From assembly GCF_014541205.1 (NCBI RefSeq), contig NZ_CP061280.1, forward strand, positions 496,001 to 560,000: DNA of 64,000 nt, read 5' to 3'. Within the stretch, counting starts at the first letter, position 1. Each line of letters begins with the position of its first letter. A model generated the notes under the pieces. The model was given only the letters and a program-made list of their open reading frames with translations, was not told the DNA's origin and searched no databases. The stretch is from Mannheimia bovis. Lineage in GTDB: Bacteria > Pseudomonadota > Gammaproteobacteria > Enterobacterales > Pasteurellaceae. Positions 40,060 to 54,665 of this stretch are shown in pieces. Both the position numbers and the translations under genes were made by a program.

Positions 40060-40881
40060 ATGGCTATCGTTAAATGTAAGCCGACCTCCGCTGGTCGTCG
40101 TCACGTAGTTAAAATTGTTAATGCAGAATTACATAAGGGTAAACCTTATGCACCATTATTAGATACTAAATCTAGAACTGGTGGTCGTAACAATTTAGGT
40201 CGTATCACAACTCGTCACATCGGTGGCGGTCACAAACAACACTACCGTTTAATTGATTTCAAACGTAATAAATTAGACATCCCGGCTGTTGTTGAGCGTT
40301 TAGAGTACGATCCAAACCGTTCTGCAAACATCGCATTAGTACTTTATAAAGATGGTGAACGCCGTTATATCTTAGCACCAAAAGGTTTATCTGCTGGTGA
40401 TACGATTCAAGCGGGTGCTTCAGCGCCTATTAAAGTAGGTAATGCATTACCAATGCGTAATATCCCTGTTGGTTCTACAGTTCACAATGTTGAATTAAAA
40501 CCAGGTAAAGGTGGTCAAATTGCTCGTTCAGCAGGTGCTTACGTGCAAATCATCGCTCGTGAAGGTAATTATGTTACTTTACGTCTTCGTTCAGGCGAAA
40601 TGCGTAAAGTTTTAGCTGAGTGTACTGCAACCATCGGTGAAGTAGGTAACTCAGAGCATATGCTTCGTGTTCTTGGTAAAGCAGGTGCAAACCGTTGGAG
40701 AGGTATTCGTCCAACCGTTCGTGGTACTGCGATGAACCCGGTAGACCACCCACACGGTGGTGGTGAAGGTCGTAACTTCGGTAAACACCCTGTTACACCT
40801 TGGGGCGTTCAAACCAAAGGTAAGAAAACTCGTCACAACAAACGTACTGATAAATTCATCGTACGTCGTCGTGGCAAATAA
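40060..40881 (+). CDS. rplB: 50S ribosomal protein L2
   Basis: 273 aa. The near-universal C-terminal segment [15 protein letters not shown] contains the histidine close to the peptidyl-transferase centre (His229 in E. coli). [23 protein letters not shown] near 41-63 is the OB-fold RNA-binding region. Confidence 0.98.
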   Translation: MAIVKCKPTSAGRRHVVKIVNAELHKGKPYAPLLDTKSRTGGRNNLGRITTRHIGGGHKQHYRLIDFKRNKLDIPAVVERLEYDPNRSANIALVLYKDGERRYILAPKGLSAGDTIQAGASAPIKVGNALPMRNIPVGSTVHNVELKPGKGGQIARSAGAYVQIIAREGNYVTLRLRSGEMRKVLAECTATIGEVGNSEHMLRVLGKAGANRWRGIRPTVRGTAMNPVDHPHGGGEGRNFGKHPVTPWGVQTKGKKTRHNKRTDKFIVRRRGK

Positions 40882-40905
40882 TTTTATTCATTAACTAAAA
40901 GGTAA

Positions 40906-41187
<282 letters not shown>

Positions 41188-41201
41188 GAGGTAAAAGGTA
41201 A

Positions 41202-41537
<336 letters not shown>

Positions 41538-41552
41538 TTAAGTGGAGAATAA

Positions 41553-42260
<708 letters not shown>

Positions 42261-42272
42261 GGAGATCGCTGA

Positions 42273-42682
<410 letters not shown>

Positions 42683-42683
<1 letters not shown>

Positions 42684-42874
42684 TGAAAGCTCAAGAACTA
42701 CGTAACAAAAGTGTTGAAGAGCTGAATGGCGAATTAGTAAACCTTTTAGGTGAGCAATTCAAACTGCGTATGCAGGCAGCCACCGGTCAGCTTCAACAAA
42801 CCCACCAGTTAAAACAAGTGCGTCGTAGTATTGCACAAGTGAAAACTGTATTAACCGAAAAGGCGGGTGAATAA
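42683..42874 (+). CDS. rpmC: 50S ribosomal protein L29
   Basis: 63 aa, [22 protein letters not shown] with the family motif [16 protein letters not shown]. It is a two-helix protein next to the exit tunnel. One-base overlaps on both sides join it to rplP and rpsQ. Confidence 0.97.
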
Positions 42875-43131
42875 TGACTGATAAAATTCGTACAGTACAA
42901 GGTAAAGTGGTTAGCGACAAAATGGACAAATCATTTGTAGTTGCTATCGAACGTACAGTTAAACATCCTTTATATGGTAAGTTTATCCGTCGTACTACTA
43001 AACTTCACGTACACGATGAAAACAACGAAGCTAAATTAGGTGATGTAGTTGAAATTAAGGAATGTCGTCCTGTTTCAAAAACTAAATCTTGGACTTTAGT
43101 TCGTGTAGTTGAGAAAGCAGTTGTTGCTTAA
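42874..43131 (+). CDS. rpsQ: 30S ribosomal protein S17
   Basis: 85 aa. [20 protein letters not shown] and [27 protein letters not shown] are the OB-fold segments. Last gene of the S10 operon here, because a strong terminator follows. Confidence 0.97.
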   Translation: MTDKIRTVQGKVVSDKMDKSFVVAIERTVKHPLYGKFIRRTTKLHVHDENNEAKLGDVVEIKECRPVSKTKSWTLVRVVEKAVVA

Positions 43132-43148
43132 TTAACTATTTTAGAAAT

Positions 43149-43180
43149 AAAAAGCCTCAGCAATTTGTTGAGGCTTTTTA
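43149..43180 (+). terminator. Intrinsic terminator of the S10 operon
   Basis: AAAAAGCCTCA (43149-43159) and TGAGGCTTTTT (43169-43179) form a perfect 11-bp stem with a 9-nt loop, 18 bp after the rpsQ stop. Confidence 0.9.
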
Positions 43181-43262
43181 TTTAAAGAATGAGTACGATA
43201 GCTTGGTCATTATTTACTAATGAGGCTTATAACAGCTGATTGGTAAATTTTTTAATTTTTTT

Positions 43263-43272
43263 GACCGCTTGT
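43263..43272 (-). repeat. DNA uptake signal sequence between S10 and spc operons
   Basis: GACCGCTTGT, reverse orientation, preceded by an A/T-rich stretch. Confidence 0.75.
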
Positions 43273-43399
43273 TTTACCCGCTTTCTCACTTAAGAAGGGA
43301 TTTTCGATTCATCAAGGTTTTTGGGCGTTAGTATTTTTATCGTTGGAATAGTTCATCTGAATGAGATGAAAGATAACTTAAACAATCCTCAAAAACCAC

Positions 43400-43873
<474 letters not shown>

Positions 43874-43885
43874 GGAGAGAATGTA

Positions 43886-44754
<869 letters not shown>

Positions 44755-44765
44755 GGTAGGTTATC

Positions 44766-45071
44766 GTGGCAAAACAATCAATGATCGCACGTGATGTAAA
44801 ACGTGCTAAATTAGCTGATAAATTCTACGCAAAACGTGAAGAATTAAAGAAGATTATTTCTGATGTAAATTCTTCTGACGAAGATCGTTGGGATGCAGTG
44901 TTAAAATTACAAACACTTCCTCGTGATTCTAGTCCAATTCGTCAGCGTAATCGTTGCCGTCAAACTGGTCGTCCACACGGTGTACTTCGTAAGTTTGGCT
45001 TAAGCCGTATTAAAGTCCGTGAAGCTGCAATGCGTGGCGAAATCCCGGGTCTTAAGAAAGCTAGCTGGTAA
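44766..45071 (+). CDS. rpsN: 30S ribosomal protein S14 (GTG start, zinc-free type)
   Basis: 101 aa, the long type without the CxxC zinc ligands: [41 protein letters not shown]. Translation begins at GTG (44766-44768) after GGTAGGTTATC. Confidence 0.97.
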   Translation: MAKQSMIARDVKRAKLADKFYAKREELKKIISDVNSSDEDRWDAVLKLQTLPRDSSPIRQRNRCRQTGRPHGVLRKFGLSRIKVREAAMRGEIPGLKKASW

Positions 45072-45107
45072 TAACCTCTTTTAATTTGGAATCATGGGAG
45101 TAAATAC

Positions 45108-45500
45108 ATGAGCATGCAAGATCCAATCGCAGATATGCTGACCCGTATTCGTAACGGTCAAGCTGCGAACAAAGTTGCAATCAGTATGCCTTCATCTAAG
45201 TTAAAAGTTGCTATTGCAAATGTTTTAGCTGAAGAAGGTTATATCGAAAGCGTTAAAGTTGTTGAGGGTGCAAAACCTGAACTGGAAATTACTTTAAAAT
45301 ATTTCCAAAACAAACCGGTTGTAGAAAGTATTCAACGTGTAAGCCGTCCAGGTCTTCGTATTTATAAACGTAAAGACGAATTACCAAAAGTTATGGGTGG
45401 TTTAGGTATTGCGGTTGTTTCTACATCTAAAGGTGTAATGACTGACCGTGCAGCTCGCCAAGCTGGTCTCGGCGGTGAAATTATCTGTTACGTAGCATAA
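45108..45500 (+). CDS. rpsH: 30S ribosomal protein S8
   Basis: 130 aa, [22 protein letters not shown], ending [12 protein letters not shown]-type ([13 protein letters not shown]). In E. coli S8 represses the spc operon by binding near the rplE start. An alternative ATG lies at codon 3; the first is 6 bp after GGGAG. Confidence 0.97.
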   Translation: MSMQDPIADMLTRIRNGQAANKVAISMPSSKLKVAIANVLAEEGYIESVKVVEGAKPELEITLKYFQNKPVVESIQRVSRPGLRIYKRKDELPKVMGGLGIAVVSTSKGVMTDRAARQAGLGGEIICYVA

Positions 45501-45516
45501 TAAAGGGGTAGGAAGA

Positions 45517-46050
45517 ATGTCTCGTGTTGCAAAAGCACCTGTTAATATTCCTGCCGGTGTTGAGGTAAAACTTAACGGTCAGCTATTAACAGTTAAAGGT
45601 AAAAATGGCGAGTTATCTCGCGAAATTCACAATGCAGTTGAAGTAAAAAATGAAGATAACGCATTAACTTTTGCACCTCGTGAAGGTGTTGCTAATGCAG
45701 ATGCACAAGCGGGTACTGCTCGTGCACTTGTTAATGCTATGGTTATCGGTGTTACTGAAGGCTTTACTAAGAAATTGCAATTAGTGGGTGTTGGTTATAG
45801 AGCTCAAATGAAAGGCAATGCTGTTGCTTTAAGTTTAGGTTTCTCACACCCTGTAGAACATGAGTTGCCAGCTGGCGTAACTGGTGAATGTCCATCACAA
45901 ACAGAAATTATTCTGAAAAGTGCTGACAAACAGTTAATTGGTCAGGTAGCAGCAGATATTCGTGCATACCGCAAACCTGAGCCTTATAAAGGTAAAGGTG
46001 TACGTTACTCTGATGAGGTTGTACGTACTAAAGAAGCGAAGAAAAAGTAA
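45517..46050 (+). CDS. rplF: 50S ribosomal protein L6
   Basis: 177 aa, [32 protein letters not shown] with the C-terminal signature [24 protein letters not shown]. It sits near the GTPase-associated centre. Confidence 0.97.
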   Translation: MSRVAKAPVNIPAGVEVKLNGQLLTVKGKNGELSREIHNAVEVKNEDNALTFAPREGVANADAQAGTARALVNAMVIGVTEGFTKKLQLVGVGYRAQMKGNAVALSLGFSHPVEHELPAGVTGECPSQTEIILKSADKQLIGQVAADIRAYRKPEPYKGKGVRYSDEVVRTKEAKKK

Positions 46051-46064
46051 AGTAAGGTAACACT

Positions 46065-46933
<869 letters not shown>

Positions 46934-46939
46934 TTGGAT

Positions 46940-47116
46940 ATGGCAAAAATTAAAGTAACTCAAACTCGTAGCTCTATTGCTCGTTTACCGAAACATAAAG
47001 CAACGTTAAAGGGCTTAGGTCTTCGTCATATTCGTCATACTGTAGAACTTGAAGATACACCAGCAGTGCGTGGTATGATCAATCAAGTATCTTATATGGT
47101 TAAAGTAGAGGAGTAA
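46940..47116 (+). CDS. rpmD: 50S ribosomal protein L30
   Basis: 58 aa from ATG 46940 ([31 protein letters not shown]). A TTG two codons upstream extends the frame but lacks spacing. It ends 4 bp before rplO. Confidence 0.96.
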   Translation: MAKIKVTQTRSSIARLPKHKATLKGLGLRHIRHTVELEDTPAVRGMINQVSYMVKVEE

Positions 47117-47120
47117 TAGA

Positions 47121-47555
47121 ATGCGTTTAAATTCTCTTTCTCCAGCTGAAGGTGCTAAGCACAGTGGAAAACGTTTAGGTCGCGGTATTGGTTCTGGTTT
47201 AGGTAAAACTGGTGGTCGTGGTCATAAAGGTCAAAAATCTCGTTCAGGCGGACGCGTTCGTCGTGGTTTCGAGGGTGGTCAAATGCCTTTATACCGTCGT
47301 TTACCAAAATTTGGTTTTACATCACTAAAATCATTCCATGTAGCTGAAATTCGTTTAAACGACTTAGCTAAAGTAGATGGTAACGAAGTAACTTTAGAAG
47401 CGTTAAAAGCAGCTAATATTATTACTAAAGATATTTTATCAGCTAAAGTAATTTTAGCAGGTGAAATTGATAAAGCAGTTGTAGTTAAAGGCTTACGTGT
47501 AACTAAAGGTGCTAAAGCTGCTATCGAAGCTGCTGGCGGTTCTATCGAGGAATAA
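47121..47555 (+). CDS. rplO: 50S ribosomal protein L15
   Basis: 144 aa. The glycine/arginine-rich N-terminal extension [29 protein letters not shown]-type segment (residues 18-45) is typical. It is immediately followed by secY. Confidence 0.97.
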   Translation: MRLNSLSPAEGAKHSGKRLGRGIGSGLGKTGGRGHKGQKSRSGGRVRRGFEGGQMPLYRRLPKFGFTSLKSFHVAEIRLNDLAKVDGNEVTLEALKAANIITKDILSAKVILAGEIDKAVVVKGLRVTKGAKAAIEAAGGSIEE

Positions 47556-47558
47556 TAG

Positions 47559-48881
47559 ATGGCAAAGCAACCAGGGTACCAAGGTAGTACACAAAAAGGG
47601 ACTGGCGAGCTTAAATCAAGATTGTTATTTGTTTTAGGTGCGTTAATCGTTTTCCGTATCGGTTCTTTTATACCTGTTCCTGGCATTGATGCTTCTGTAT
47701 TATCTGAATTAATTCGACAACAGCAAGGCACCATCATTGATATGTTCAATATGTTCTCTGGTGGTGCTTTAAGCCGAGCATCTATATTTGCTTTGGGTAT
47801 TATGCCCTATATTTCTGCTTCAATTATTATTCAATTATTGACAGCTATTCACCCACCTCTAGCTGAATTAAAGAAAGAAGGTGAATCTGGGCGCAGAAAA
47901 ATTAGTAAATATACCCGCTATGGTACATTACTATTAGCATTTATTCAGTCTATTGGTATTTCATTAGCCCTGCCGAATATGGTGCAAGGATTAGTTCCTA
48001 ATCCAAGTATCTTATTCTACGTAACATCTGTAATCAGCTTAGTGACAGGAACAATGTTCTTAATGTGGCTAGGTGAACAAATCACTGAGCGTGGTATCGG
48101 AAACGGTATTTCATTGATTATTTTTGCAGGTATTGTTGCGGATCTCCCAGGAACTATTGGACAAACAATTGAACAAGCTCGCCAAGGTGAGTTATCTTTC
48201 ATTGTTTTATTACTGGTAGCTATAATTGCATTTGCAGTAACTTATTTTGTTGTTTTTGTTGAACGTGGACAAAGAAGAATAGTTGTGAATTATGCAAGCC
48301 GTCAGCAAGGTAGAATGATGGCACCTGCAAGATCTTCTCACTTACCACTTAAAGTTAATATGGCAGGTGTGATACCGGCAATTTTTGCCTCCAGTATTAT
48401 TTTATTCCCTGCAAGTATTACGCAGTGGTTTGGACAGAGCGAAGGTTTTGAGTGGTTATTTAATCTTTCACAGCTATTACAGCCAGGACAACCATTGTAT
48501 GTTGTATTATTTACAATGGCAGTAATTTTCTTTGCGTTCTTCTATACAGGAATGCAATATAATCCTCGTGATACAGCGGATAATCTTAAGAAATCAGGTG
48601 CGTTTGTACCAGGTTATCGACCAGGCGAACAAACATCTCGTTATATTGATAAAGTAATGACACGTTTAACCTTAATCGGTGCGTTATATATTGCTTTTGT
48701 TTGTTTGGTTCCTTACATCATTACATCATTGTGGAAAGTTCCATTCCAATTAGGTGGGACTTCTTTACTGATTGTAGTGGTTGTTATTATGGATTTCATC
48801 GCACAGGTTCAGAGTCATTTAATGTCTCAACAATATGATTCTGTGTTGAAGAAAGCTAACTTAAAAGGCTTAGGTCAATAA
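47559..48881 (+). CDS. secY: Preprotein translocase subunit SecY
   Basis: 440 aa with ten membrane helices. The plug/TM2 region is [29 protein letters not shown] near 68-97; the SecA-binding cytoplasmic loop is [26 protein letters not shown] near 334-360. It forms the protein-conducting channel with SecE and SecG, which are not in the window. It begins 3 bp after rplO, as in the standard spc operon. Confidence 0.98.
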   Translation: MAKQPGYQGSTQKGTGELKSRLLFVLGALIVFRIGSFIPVPGIDASVLSELIRQQQGTIIDMFNMFSGGALSRASIFALGIMPYISASIIIQLLTAIHPPLAELKKEGESGRRKISKYTRYGTLLLAFIQSIGISLALPNMVQGLVPNPSILFYVTSVISLVTGTMFLMWLGEQITERGIGNGISLIIFAGIVADLPGTIGQTIEQARQGELSFIVLLLVAIIAFAVTYFVVFVERGQRRIVVNYASRQQGRMMAPARSSHLPLKVNMAGVIPAIFASSIILFPASITQWFGQSEGFEWLFNLSQLLQPGQPLYVVLFTMAVIFFAFFYTGMQYNPRDTADNLKKSGAFVPGYRPGEQTSRYIDKVMTRLTLIGALYIAFVCLVPYIITSLWKVPFQLGGTSLLIVVVVIMDFIAQVQSHLMSQQYDSVLKKANLKGLGQ

Positions 48882-48902
48882 GCCCTTAACAAAGGATAAG
48901 CA

Positions 48903-49016
48903 ATGAAAGTTCGTGCTTCAGTTAAAAGAATGTGCCGTAATTGTAAAGTTATCAAGCGTGAAGGTGTGGTTCGTGTAATTTGTAGCGATCCTAAACACAA
49001 ACAACGTCAAGGTTAA
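48903..49016 (+). CDS. rpmJ: 50S ribosomal protein L36
   Basis: 37 aa, [20 protein letters not shown]... ending HKQRQG. The zinc ligands C11, C14, C27 and H32 are all present, so this is the zinc-binding (C+) form. It is very short and lies just after secY, the conserved end of the spc operon. AAAGGATAAGC provides the ribosome-binding site. Confidence 0.96.
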   Translation: MKVRASVKRMCRNCKVIKREGVVRVICSDPKHKQRQG

Positions 49017-49154
49017 TTTTACGCATATTTCTTGCAAAGAACCCGCTGAGCAGTTATACTGCTCAGCTCATTCGTCCTGATATACTGTTTGAGTATCCTG
49101 AAACGGGCTTTTCAAGATCAGTATATCAATAAACTTAAATAATAGGAGTGCATA
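49017..49154 (+). promoter_or_regulatory. Alpha operon leader with strong hairpin, probable S4 autoregulation site
   Basis: The 138-bp gap before rpsM holds GCTGAGCAG (49045-49053) paired with CTGCTCAGC (49059-49067) and further complementary segments (GATATACTG near 49078, CAGTATATC near 49120; CCTGAAACGGG near 49097). The first gene starts with GTG. In enterobacteria S4 represses this operon through a pseudoknot around the rpsM start; a related fold is likely here. Confidence 0.6.
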
Positions 49155-49511
49155 GTGGCCCGTATTGCAGGCATTAACATTCCTGATCAAAAACACACTG
49201 TAATCGCATTAACTGCAATTTACGGTATCGGTAAAACTCGTGCTAAAGCCATCTGTGCTGCAACGGGTATTGCTGAAGATGTAAAGATCAGAGAATTGTC
49301 TGAAGAGCAGATTGAAAAACTGCGTGAAGAAGTTGGTAAATTTACTGTCGAAGGTGATTTACGTCGTGAAGTAACTTTAAGCATCAAACGTCTTTTAGAC
49401 TTAGGTTGCTACCGTGGTTTACGTCATCGTCGTAGTTTACCGGTACGTGGTCAACGTACTAAGACTAATGCGCGTACCCGTAAAGGTCCACGCAAACCGA
49501 TCAAAAAATAG
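49155..49511 (+). CDS. rpsM: 30S ribosomal protein S13 (GTG start)
   Basis: 118 aa, [36 protein letters not shown]-terminal [21 protein letters not shown]. The GTG start (49155-49157), 6 bp after TAGGAG, is the same as in E. coli and is part of the S4-regulated initiation region. Confidence 0.97.
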   Translation: MARIAGINIPDQKHTVIALTAIYGIGKTRAKAICAATGIAEDVKIRELSEEQIEKLREEVGKFTVEGDLRREVTLSIKRLLDLGCYRGLRHRRSLPVRGQRTKTNARTRKGPRKPIKK

Positions 49512-49524
49512 TCGGAGTAGATAA

Positions 49525-49917
<393 letters not shown>

Positions 49918-49945
49918 TTGACGTTAGAATCATTGGAGAAAGAAA

Positions 49946-50572
49946 ATGGCAAGATATTTGGGTCCTAAGCTCAAGCTAAGCCGTCGTGAAAGTACTGATT
50001 TATTCTTAAAATCGGGCGTTCGTGCGATTGAATCAAAATGTAGAAATAGACTTGATGTGGCTCCTGGTCAACACGGTGCTCGCAAGCCACGTTTATCTGA
50101 CTACGGTAGTCAGTTACGTGAAAAACAAAAAGTTCGCCGTATCTATGGTATCTTAGAGCGTCAATTCCGTAACTATTATACTGAAGCAAACCGCTTAAAA
50201 GGTAATACCGGTGAAAACTTATTAGTATTATTAGAAGGTCGTTTAGATAACGTAGTTTATCGTATGGGTTTTGCTGCAACTCGTGCAGAAGCACGTCAGC
50301 TTGTTAGCCACAAATCAATCGTAGTAAACGGTCGTGTAGTAAACATTCCTTCATTCCAGGTTTCTGTTGATGATGTTGTTGCTGTTCGTGAAAAATCGAA
50401 AAAACAAGCACGTATTAAGGCATCATTAGAGTTAGCAACTCAACGTGAGAAACCAACTTGGTTAGAAGTTGATGCAACTAAAATGGAAGGCGTATTTAAA
50501 CGTCGTCCAGAGCGTTCAGATCTATCAGCAGATATTAATGAACATCTGATTGTTGAGCTTTACTCTAAATAA
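49946..50572 (+). CDS. rpsD: 30S ribosomal protein S4
   Basis: 208 aa, two residues longer than the 206 of E. coli. The extra residues fall in the N-terminal loop: [15 protein letters not shown] near 30-44 instead of the usual TKCKIEQAPGQHG. Only one cysteine remains there, so the zinc knuckle of C+ S4 proteins is absent. The S4 RNA-binding domain ([24 protein letters not shown]) is intact. S4 is the likely repressor of this operon. Reads across the loop show no frameshift. Confidence 0.98.
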   Translation: MARYLGPKLKLSRRESTDLFLKSGVRAIESKCRNRLDVAPGQHGARKPRLSDYGSQLREKQKVRRIYGILERQFRNYYTEANRLKGNTGENLLVLLEGRLDNVVYRMGFAATRAEARQLVSHKSIVVNGRVVNIPSFQVSVDDVVAVREKSKKQARIKASLELATQREKPTWLEVDATKMEGVFKRRPERSDLSADINEHLIVELYSK

Positions 50573-50602
50573 TAGTTAGCTTAACCGCAAAGAGAGGAAA
50601 AA

Positions 50603-51592
50603 ATGCAGGGTTCTGTGACAGAATTTTTAAAGCCGCACTTAGTGAATATTGAACAAATTAGTTCAACTCGAGCTAAAGTGACATTAGAGCCGTTAGAACG
50701 TGGTTTTGGCCATACATTAGGCAATGCACTTCGCCGCATTTTACTTTCATCTATGCCGGGTTGTGCAGTTACTGAAGTTGAAATTGATGGTGTATTACAC
50801 GAATACAGCAGCAAAGAAGGCGTTCAGGAAGATATTCTTGAGGTATTATTAAACCTCAAAGGTCTAGCGGTAAAAGTGCAAAATAAAGATGATATTATTT
50901 TGACACTCAATAAATCTGGAATTGGCCCTGTAACTGCAGCCGACATCACACACGATGGTGATGTGGAAATCGTAAATCCTGATCACGTTATCTGTAATTT
51001 AACAGATAAGAATGCATCAATTAGTATGCGTATTCGTGTGCAACGTGGTCGTGGTTATGTGCCTGCATCAGCACGTCTTCATACTCAAAACGATGACCGT
51101 CCAATTGGTCGTTTATTGGTAGATGCACGTTTTAGTCCGGTAGATCGCATTGCTTACAATGTTGAAGCTGCTCGTGTTGAACAACGTACAGACTTAGATA
51201 AACTCGTCATTGAGATGGAAACTAATGGTACATTAGATCCAGAAGAAGCTATCCGTCGTGCTGCAACGATTTTAGCAGAACAACTTGCTGCATTCGTTGA
51301 TTTGCGTGATGTTCGTCAGCCTGAAGTGAAAGAAGAAAAACCGGAATTCGATCCGATTCTTCTTCGTCCGGTAGATGACTTAGAGCTGACAGTTCGTTCT
51401 GCTAACTGTTTGAAAGCAGAGACAATTCACTATATCGGTGATTTAGTACAACGTACAGAAGTAGAATTACTAAAAACCCCTAATTTGGGTAAAAAGTCTC
51501 TTACAGAGATTAAAGATGTTCTTGCTTCACGTGGCTTATCACTCGGTATGCGCCTTGAAAACTGGCCGCCTGCAAGCATTGCAGAAGACTAG
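50603..51592 (+). CDS. rpoA: DNA-directed RNA polymerase subunit alpha
   Basis: 329 aa, identical in length to E. coli. N-terminal dimerisation domain ([23 protein letters not shown]), linker near 235-248, and C-terminal domain with the helix-hairpin-helix ([35 protein letters not shown]) that contacts UP elements and CRP. CRP sites are predicted at frd, sxy and the PTS gene in this window. Confidence 0.98.
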   Translation: MQGSVTEFLKPHLVNIEQISSTRAKVTLEPLERGFGHTLGNALRRILLSSMPGCAVTEVEIDGVLHEYSSKEGVQEDILEVLLNLKGLAVKVQNKDDIILTLNKSGIGPVTAADITHDGDVEIVNPDHVICNLTDKNASISMRIRVQRGRGYVPASARLHTQNDDRPIGRLLVDARFSPVDRIAYNVEAARVEQRTDLDKLVIEMETNGTLDPEEAIRRAATILAEQLAAFVDLRDVRQPEVKEEKPEFDPILLRPVDDLELTVRSANCLKAETIHYIGDLVQRTEVELLKTPNLGKKSLTEIKDVLASRGLSLGMRLENWPPASIAED

Positions 51593-51621
51593 TTAGGTAT
51601 AGATTTTCTAAGAAGGAATAG

Positions 51622-52011
<390 letters not shown>

Positions 52012-52030
52012 TCTAATTAAGTTTGAACTT

Positions 52031-52060
52031 AAAACCCCGATGTTATATCGGGGTTTTATT
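52031..52060 (+). terminator. Intrinsic terminator of the alpha operon
   Basis: AAAACCCCGAT (52031-52041) pairs with ATCGGGGTTTT (52047-52057), a perfect 11-bp stem, then ATTTT. Confidence 0.9.
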
Positions 52061-52070
52061 TTATCTAAAC

Positions 52071-52164
52071 TTGTTTTTTTGCAAAAAATCTGTATAATTT
52101 GACCGCTTGTTTTCTGTTTTGAAGCAAGTTCGTTACCCTCACCTCGAACGAGGGTTTATTTTTT
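52071..52164 (+). promoter_or_regulatory. rpsP operon promoter and leader hairpin
   Basis: TTGTTT (52071-52076), 16-bp spacer, TATAAT (52093-52098). In the leader, ACCCTC (52135-52140) pairs with GAGGGT (52150-52155), followed by TTATTTTTT, a terminator-like element 26 bp before the start codon. GTTCG (52129-52133) can pair with CGAAC (52145-52149) in the loop, giving an alternative fold. Confidence 0.6.
52101..52110 (-). repeat. DNA uptake signal sequence just after the rpsP -10 element
   Basis: GACCGCTTGT, reverse orientation, overlapping the predicted transcription start. Confidence 0.7.
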
Positions 52165-52189
52165 ACTATCAACATTTAGAGGAAAGGTT

Positions 52190-52438
52190 ATGGTAACCAT
52201 TCGTTTAACTCGTGGCGGAGCTAAAAAACGCCCATTTTACCAAATCGTGGTAGCGGACAGCCGTTCACCTCGTGATGGTCGCTTTATCGAGCGTATCGGT
52301 TTCTTCAACCCATTAGCAGCAGGTCAAGCTGAACGTTTACGTTTAGATGTGGCTAAAGTAGATGCTTGGGTTGCTAAAGGTGCTGATTTATCAGACCGTG
52401 TTGCTTCTTTAGTTAAAGAAGCTCGCAAAGCAGCTTAA
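52190..52438 (+). CDS. rpsP: 30S ribosomal protein S16
   Basis: 82 aa, [41 protein letters not shown]. It heads the conserved rpsP-rimM-trmD-rplS operon. AGAGGAAAGG is the ribosome-binding site. Confidence 0.97.
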   Translation: MVTIRLTRGGAKKRPFYQIVVADSRSPRDGRFIERIGFFNPLAAGQAERLRLDVAKVDAWVAKGADLSDRVASLVKEARKAA

Positions 52439-52470
52439 TTGTTAAGCCAAAATTAAATAAGTAGGTGAGT

Positions 52471-52998
52471 ATGAGCGAGCAAAAAATTGAAGTTGTCGGG
52501 AAATTAGGTTCAACCTATGGGATCCGTGGCTGGTTACGCCTCTATTCATCAACAGAACAATCTGAAAGTATTTTCGACTATCAGCCGTGGTTCTTAAAAA
52601 TCAAAGGGCAATGGCAGCCAGTCGAGCTCGAAGCTTGGCGTTATCACAGCAATGATTTGATTGTGAAATTAAAGGGTACAGAAGACCGTGAAGCTGCACA
52701 GTTATTAACTAATGCCGAAATTGGTGTGGATTTATCTGTGTTTCCTGAATTGGAAGAGGGGGATTACTATTGGCACGATTTAATCGGTTGTACAGTAGTA
52801 AACTTGGAAGGCTACACAATGGGAACTGTTACTGAAATGATGGAAACAGGCTCAAACGATGTGTTAGTGGTGCGTGCAAACAGCAAAGATGCTTTTGGTA
52901 AACAAGAACGATTAATTCCGTTCTTATACGAACAAGTAGTTAAAAGAGTAGATCTCGCCACCAAAACCATTACGGTGGAGTGGGATGCTGGTTTCTAA
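52471..52998 (+). CDS. rimM: Ribosome maturation factor RimM
   Basis: 175 aa from ATG 52471 ([26 protein letters not shown]). A GTG two codons upstream is part of the Shine-Dalgarno AGGTGAG and unlikely to be the start. RimM has an N-terminal RimM domain and a C-terminal PRC barrel ([18 protein letters not shown]). It binds S19 and assists 16S 3'-domain assembly. Confidence 0.96.
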   Translation: MSEQKIEVVGKLGSTYGIRGWLRLYSSTEQSESIFDYQPWFLKIKGQWQPVELEAWRYHSNDLIVKLKGTEDREAAQLLTNAEIGVDLSVFPELEEGDYYWHDLIGCTVVNLEGYTMGTVTEMMETGSNDVLVVRANSKDAFGKQERLIPFLYEQVVKRVDLATKTITVEWDAGF

Positions 52999-53040
52999 CC
53001 TCAGGTATGCGGTTAGCTTTTAAAAGCATTTGAGGCATTA

Positions 53041-53799
53041 ATGATGTGGATTGGTATCATTTCACTATTCCCTGAAATGTTTAAAGCAATCACCGATTTT
53101 GGGGTAACAGGACGTGCAGTTAAACAAAATCTGCTGCAAATAGAATGTTGGAATCCTCGCGATTTCACATTAGATAAACATAAAACCGTGGATGATCGCC
53201 CTTACGGTGGTGGTCCGGGAATGTTAATGATGGTTCAGCCTTTACGTGATGCAATTCACGCAGCTAAAGAGGCAGCCAGAGCAGCAGACGGTGTAGAGGC
53301 TAAAGTAATTTACCTTTCACCGCAAGGTCGTAAACTTGATCAAGCCGGCGTGCAAACGTTAGCTTCAAATCAGAAACTGATTTTAATCTGTGGACGATAT
53401 GAAGGGGTTGATGAGAGATTGATTCAAACTGAAGTTGATGAGGAATGGTCAATCGGAGATTACGTACTGACAGGGGGAGAACTGCCTGCAATGACATTAA
53501 TTGATGCTGTTGCAAGGTTTGTTCCCGGTGTATTAGGCAAACAGGCTTCGGCGTTAGAAGATTCTTTCGCAGAAGGTTTATTAGATTGCCCACATTACAC
53601 CCGCCCTGAAGTGTTAGACGGTATGCCTGTCCCAGAAGTGCTGATGTCGGGACACCACGAGCAAATTCGCAAATGGCGGTTACAACAATCGCTTGAACGA
53701 ACGTGGTTAAGACGCCCTGAGCTATTGGATAGCCTAGCTCTGACTGACGAACAGAGAGTGTTGTTGAATCAAATTAAAAAACAACACAAAATCAGTTAA
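53041..53799 (+). CDS. trmD: tRNA (guanine-N1)-methyltransferase
   Basis: 252 aa (251 if the second ATG at 53044 is used; relatives start MWIG). SPOUT-class enzyme making m1G37. The trefoil-knot SAM site is seen in [13 protein letters not shown] and [30 protein letters not shown] near 117-163; the catalytic Asp/Arg region is PHYTRPE.... The GAGG ribosome-binding site fits the first ATG. Confidence 0.96.
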   Translation: MMWIGIISLFPEMFKAITDFGVTGRAVKQNLLQIECWNPRDFTLDKHKTVDDRPYGGGPGMLMMVQPLRDAIHAAKEAARAADGVEAKVIYLSPQGRKLDQAGVQTLASNQKLILICGRYEGVDERLIQTEVDEEWSIGDYVLTGGELPAMTLIDAVARFVPGVLGKQASALEDSFAEGLLDCPHYTRPEVLDGMPVPEVLMSGHHEQIRKWRLQQSLERTWLRRPELLDSLALTDEQRVLLNQIKKQHKIS

Positions 53800-53825
53800 T
53801 TCTAGGATTATAGAAGGTTTTTAAA

Positions 53826-54176
53826 ATGAGTAACATCATCAAACAACTTGAACAAGAACAGTTAAAACAAAATTTACCTAGCTTCCGTCCAGGTGATACA
53901 TTAGAAGTTAAGGTATGGGTAGTAGAAGGTAGTAAAAAACGTTTGCAAGCGTTCGAAGGCGTGGTTATTGCAATTCGTAACCGTGGCTTGCACTCTGCAT
54001 TCACACTACGTAAAGTTTCAAACGGCGTAGGCGTTGAGCGTACATTCCAAACTCACTCACCGGTAATTGATAGCATTGCTGTTAAACGTAAAGGTGCGGT
54101 ACGTAAAGCTAAACTTTACTACTTACGTGAGCGTTCTGGTAAATCTGCACGTATCAAAGAGCGTCTTGGCGACTAA
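53826..54176 (+). CDS. rplS: 50S ribosomal protein L19
   Basis: 116 aa, [35 protein letters not shown], ending [20 protein letters not shown]. It lies at the 30S-50S interface. Last gene of the operon. Confidence 0.97.
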   Translation: MSNIIKQLEQEQLKQNLPSFRPGDTLEVKVWVVEGSKKRLQAFEGVVIAIRNRGLHSAFTLRKVSNGVGVERTFQTHSPVIDSIAVKRKGAVRKAKLYYLRERSGKSARIKERLGD

Positions 54177-54203
54177 TTTGCTACAACGCAGTGTGAAATG
54201 CAC

Positions 54204-54236
54204 AAAAGCCTTGAGGAAACTCAAGGCTTTTGTTTT
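54204..54236 (+). terminator. Intrinsic terminator after rplS
   Basis: AAAAGCCTTGAG (54204-54215) and CTCAAGGCTTTT (54220-54231), GAAA tetraloop, then TGTTTTT. Confidence 0.9.
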
Positions 54237-54244
54237 TGATGATG

Positions 54245-54254
54245 ACAAGCGGTC
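54245..54254 (+). repeat. DNA uptake signal overlapping the mazG-like stop codon
   Basis: ACAAGCGGTC followed by ATTTTTCC and TTTTGCAAA; its last bases run into the reverse-strand stop codon at 54253-54255. Confidence 0.75.
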
Positions 54255-54585
54255 ATTTTTCCACATTCTTTTGCAAATAACGTTTCTCAAATTTTGCTTG
54301 ATGACGTTCAACCACTTCTGTCATTGAGATGCCGTATTTATCGGCAAGTACAAATAGATTATCCATTACATCGCCTAGCTCTTCGATCAAATTTTCCCGT
54401 TTCTGTTGGTGGGAGGCTTCGCTTTCATCAGGTCGCTCACGCCCGATTTCAATGGCTCTTACTGCACAGGCAACCTCGCCGATTTCTTCTGTCAGATAAG
54501 TCATTCGCATAAAAGGGTTGCGTTCATACCACCCTTGTTGTTGATAGAATTGTCGAACCCATTGCTGATATTGTTCAATTTGCAT
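54253..54585 (-). CDS. MazG-like nucleotide pyrophosphohydrolase
   Basis: 110 aa, a single MazG domain. The metal-binding pattern ExxE-x-ExxD is visible as TEEIGEVACAVRA near 31-43 and LIEELGDVMDNLF near 65-77. Single-domain relatives hydrolyse NTPs or dNTPs; the true substrate is unknown. It is much shorter than the two-domain MazG of E. coli. Convergent with rplS; its stop overlaps an uptake signal. Confidence 0.8.
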   Translation of the reverse strand: MQIEQYQQWVRQFYQQQGWYERNPFMRMTYLTEEIGEVACAVRAIEIGRERPDESEASHQQKRENLIEELGDVMDNLFVLADKYGISMTEVVERHQAKFEKRYLQKNVEK

Positions 54586-54607
54586 TTTTATTCCTTATTC
54601 AAATGAA

Positions 54608-54652
54608 TAAGCGGTTCAATTTACAAATTTTTTTGCAAATTTAACCGCTTGT
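54608..54652. terminator. Uptake-signal inverted pair between roxA and the mazG-like gene
   Basis: ATAAGCGGTT (54608-54617, one mismatch) faces AACCGCTTGT (54643-54652), with TTTGCAAATTT inside. It acts as a probable terminator for roxA. Confidence 0.65.
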
Positions 54653-54665
54653 AAGATTTTAGCTG

